From NCBI GenBank assembly GCA_947034895.1, contig OX344761.1:93385447-93449446 (forward strand): 64,000 bases of DNA. The letters run 5' to 3'. Positions within the stretch are counted from its first letter, which is position 1. Every line of letters starts with the position of its first letter. The translations under genes were made by a program, and so were the position numbers. Shown piece after piece: positions 61,136 to 64,000 of this stretch. The stretch is from Rhytidiadelphus loreus (Eukaryota > Streptophyta > Bryopsida > Hypnales > Hylocomiaceae). Below the pieces are notes generated by a model that saw only the letters and a list, made by a program, of their open reading frames with translations, made no database searches and was not told where the DNA came from.

Positions 61136-61423
61136 TCACTGTAATTCATTCAGACGGTTGCCGTGCTCGTCGTAGAGAATGAGTCCCGAGAAGTCCAGAG
61201 GCTCACAGCGCCGGCCTTTGGGGATGGTGCGTTTCCAAAGCGCGGATTGCTGGTCGATGCTTTTAGTTCTACGCTTTGTAGTACCAGGCCCCAGCATTAG
61301 GGTTCCATCACTGCTGCTGCTGCTGCCACTTCGAGGCGAGTCGCCGTCGTATTCCAGCTCGTGGGTGGAGTCCAGTGGACGCGGGCCGTACTTGCAAAAA
61401 TTGTACATGGCACACATCCCCAT
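61136..61423 (-). CDS. Small conserved plant protein with C-terminal CEPLDFSGLILYD motif
   Basis: 95 residues from the first ATG (61423); the frame opens slightly earlier at a TTG. The middle is Ser/Gly-rich and probably disordered (SPRSGSSSSSDG). The C-terminal third, SALWKRTIPKGRRCEPLDFSG followed by LILYDEHGNRL, matches the 'LWxRxIxxGxxCxPLDFSGVIxYD' block of a family of short uncharacterised plant proteins. Function is not known and I do not propose one. A TATA box about 350 bases upstream on the same strand and an open frame suggest an expressed single-exon coding region. An intron in the 5' leader cannot be excluded. Confidence 0.7.
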   Translation of the reverse strand: MGMCAMYNFCKYGPRPLDSTHELEYDGDSPRSGSSSSSDGTLMLGPGTTKRRTKSIDQQSALWKRTIPKGRRCEPLDFSGLILYDEHGNRLNELQ

Positions 61424-61763
61424 TGCTGCTCGATCTCTCAATATCCAGGTAACGCTAGGCAGTAGAATCTCAGAACCGAATCGAAGGCGCTAAGTATCAC
61501 AACGGAAGAATAGAGTCGTTCGAAGATACTAGCTTGTGGCTGCTACTAGTTTCTGAAGCTTGACTTAAACCCCAACCGATCGAAGTGATGGAAATGTATC
61601 CTACTCGACTCTCTGTGGGACTGAGAAAGGTATCTAGTCGAAGGGACAAAACTGGAAACTAATTGGAGCGGTTCTCGATCAAGGAGCAAAAGGAGATCGA
61701 ATTCGACCAAAGGAAGTGGAGATGCCGATCAGCATTGAGAGAAGAGCACTACGAACAGCTGCG

Positions 61764-61773
61764 TTTATATATA
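61764..61773 (-). promoter_or_regulatory. Candidate TATA box for the small gene
   Basis: Reads TATATATAAA on the minus strand, about 350 bases before the ATG at 61423. The expected transcription start would be about 30 bases further, near 61735. Position and sequence suit a plant TATA box; no experimental support. Confidence 0.5.
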
Positions 61774-61799
61774 AGTTTATCAATGGCTCATCAGCTAGA

Positions 61800-63165
61800 G
61801 ACTAGTTACAAAGGAAGCAAGCAGGAGAATGCAGGCACGACATTAATAAAGAGCCTGCTGCACGCACTTCATTAAGACCCACAAGATGCCTGACGACCTG
61901 GTTGCAATTGTCGATGGTGATCATTTAGTTTCTTGTTGATTTTTTCCCCTTTGCTTTGCTTTTTGGAAACCACCTGAACTCCGTCGTAATGTTTGACTTG
62001 GACCACCTCAACAGACTGGCATACACACTTGAAGCATGAGATTAACTAATTAAGTTTAACATGAGATTAATTAATTAAGTTAGCATGAGATTAATAGCAT
62101 GTTCTCGCTTTCTCGTCGAGGCGACTGGGTCTCTGGTCCAACAGTTGTGCGCTATTTCCCTTGACAAAATCGTCGTGAATCATAGAATCCTTACCAATTG
62201 ATGTACTGTACTGTAGATCGACATCCTTCCATCCGGGAGAACCCTGCACCCCTTTAGCAGCCCACCCAGGTACGGTACGGCTCCAAACAAACACGATTTT
62301 TCCAATAATTTTCAATATAATTTCTCGAATGTGAAAGCTACATTACACTACCAGACGAAGGGCCACTTGCGATACTCTTTGCAATGGTTTCTTTGTCATT
62401 AATTGGCAACGAATGGTATTTGACAATAAAATCCAATTCTTTTGCAACAGTTTTGCAATCATGCTCTCAATTCCTATGCTTTTGCTTTGCCGTTGCATTC
62501 AGTTGGTTCACCCATGATGATTTGCAACTGTTTTACAATGCTCATTTGCACTTTCCTTGCAATGGTTTCTTTTTAATTAGTACAGTAGTGTTATACATGA
62601 ATGAAAGAATCGCAACCCATGGGTATGTTGAATTGTGAAGCTCGGCTGTGTGTACATATACTTAGTAGCTCAGTCGTCATGCACTTTACATATCAGCAAA
62701 TGGAATGGAAGAAGATTGGCGGTTCGGAATGGTGCTGGATCGCATGATTTCATCGAATTCTTGCAGACTTGAAGGGAAGGTCCGTGGAAGAAGCCTAGAA
62801 AAAGGAAGGGAGAGAGGCGGGGTCCAATTCTGTTGGACCGCGCCCGTGATTCTTGAATCGTAGGCCCCTGAATATTCGCTTTGTTGAAATTCCAGATTAG
62901 CGGCGGTTTTGTTTATTATTGCCTGTGCACGTTTCACGGACCCTCACGAGAACACTTGACTTTGGGATCTCTGGTCGCTCATGTCAACTTGAGGTGGAGT
63001 TACTGTAGTCGTCCTTTTTGTGTGTAAAAACAAGTGGATGACTTCTTCCGGTAGTAAGCTTTCGGTATCACCTTCTCAGTTGCAAAGGAAAACCCGGCTA
63101 TGGTAGAGAATATTTCTTCACTAATATCACCTAGTGTTAAAACAAATCCCCCGAATAGATCACTA
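61800..63165. other. Upstream and intergenic region, no gene called
   Basis: Short open frames on both strands lack motifs. Local direct repeats occur: 'gcatgagattaa' three times at about 62034-62095, and 'tttgcaatggtttctttg' / 'cttgcaatggtttcttt' at about 62379 and 62554. The latter suggests a decayed internal duplication. Confidence 0.4.
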
Positions 63166-63715
63166 CACTAAAAAGGATATTTAGTGTTGGATTACATTTA
63201 GTGTACTTACCACCCCTACTCTACACAACAGTAAATTTGAACTTTGCGGGAATTAGTGTAATATTAGATTTTAATGCGTCGCCTCCAGCTTCTCTTCCTT
63301 TCTGTCATCTCCTTCCCTAGCCTTACCTTGAGTTCCACCTTTCTTTGCCTCCCCCCCCCACACTTTCCTGATTTTGGCTTCCTTGCTCTTTCTCTTCCTC
63401 CATTCTTGTCTTCCTCCACTCTTCTCCTTCGATACTCAAGTGACGGATTTTTTTGGGGTGGTGGTGGTTTATACTCCGCCTTCCTGCCACCATTCCGGTT
63501 TGAATCTCCCACTCCTTCTCCACCCGCTCTCTCCCGCCCGCTTGCTAGATGTTCTAACACTAAATGTAAACCTCTTCAAATTTTAGATTTACCATAGAAT
63601 ACATTTAGTGTTAGAAATTAGATTTAATGTTACTTACTTTAGTAGGGTTAATGATATTTAGTGTCAAGGTTCGTAAATAGTGTTGCTAACACTAAATATA
63701 TATCCTTTTTTAGTG
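63166..63715. mobile_element. TA-flanked element with CACTAAAAAGGATAT termini and pyrimidine-rich core
   Basis: Starts CACTAAAAAGGATATTTAG and ends with the inverted counterpart '...tatccttttttagtg', with TA outside both ends (63164-63165 and 63716-63717). The outer arms contain repeated AACACTAAAT phrases like those in the element at 18318. The core (about 63275-63560) is strongly C/T-rich on the plus strand and open in several frames, quite unlike the arms. It may be captured host sequence. Confidence 0.72.
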
Positions 63716-64000
63716 TAGTAACACTACTTTAGAAAAAATAGAGAATTTTGTTAACAGACCATGCAGTCTACACTACACAAGTGCCATCTAGGATGGGTAT
63801 AGATTTTAGACATCTAGGATTGGTATAGACTTTAGACATTTAGGATTAGCATAGATTTCAAACCGCGTAGTCTAAACTATAAAAGTGGCAAAGTTGTGGA
63901 ATGATTGCCATGTTAACGAAATTCCCTATAAACTGTTTTCAAAATACCCTCCGGAAAATACCCCAACGACAATAGACTCTTCATTCATGTTGGTCTTTGG

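Noticed and set aside
62686..62937. 83-residue minus-strand frame
   Set aside because: Begins with a non-ATG codon, no motif, no support from context.
63264..63597. 107-residue frame in the pyrimidine-rich core as a real gene
   Set aside because: Pyrimidine runs keep several frames open on both strands; no domain seen. Kept only as a capture candidate.

Overview
This window looks like a transposon-rich stretch of a land-plant nuclear genome. The signs are a chloroplast bestrophin-type chloride channel gene, spliced Bet v 1-family genes with GT..AG introns, Ty1/copia, CACTA (En/Spm) and pogo-like transposon remains, many small foldback elements, and TTTAGGG-like motifs. A seedless plant such as a bryophyte or lycophyte is possible, but I cannot fix the species from sequence alone.

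Layout. 1-2.8 kb: one intact, apparently intronless VCCN1/bestrophin-like gene (+). 2.8-5.5 kb: AT-rich, no gene seen. 5.56-8.3 kb, 19.5-22.3 kb and 55.3-58.0 kb: three copies of the same three-exon gene encoding a 291-residue protein made of two fused Bet v 1 domains. The first two copies align at a constant offset of 13,962 bases. The duplication shared by the first and third copies runs on downstream to about 9.9 and 59.9 kb. 9.9-18.6 kb: decayed copia pol pieces, small foldback elements, a minisatellite and an old tandem repeat. 22.7-27 kb: a copia remnant on the minus strand, bordered by a Tourist-like element. 27,988-49,762: one complete-ended CACTA element of 21,775 bp with matching terminal inverted repeats and a 3-bp TCT target duplication. 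It carries a multi-exon TnpA/PTTA-like gene on the minus strand and, divergent from it, a TNP2 transposase on the plus strand that is broken by two in-frame stops and an apparently lost splice acceptor. 50.6-52.5 kb: a pogo-like transposase on the minus strand, split by two foldback elements. 54.6-55.25 kb: a copia gag piece. 61.1-61.8 kb: a small conserved plant gene (-) with a TATA box. 63.2-63.7 kb: a TA-flanked element with an unusual pyrimidine-rich core.

The most interesting signal is a family of about 240-315 bp foldback elements with termini CATTAG...CTAATG. Five clear members and one possible relative lie in this window. Four insertions can be tested: two against the paralogous empty site in the other segmental copy, and two because removing the element restores the pogo reading frame. 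In all four the flanks show no target-site duplication, which is unusual for elements with terminal inverted repeats.

Only the channel gene, the three Bet v 1 genes and the small gene at 61 kb look like candidate functional host genes. Gene models, splice sites and element ends were read by eye.
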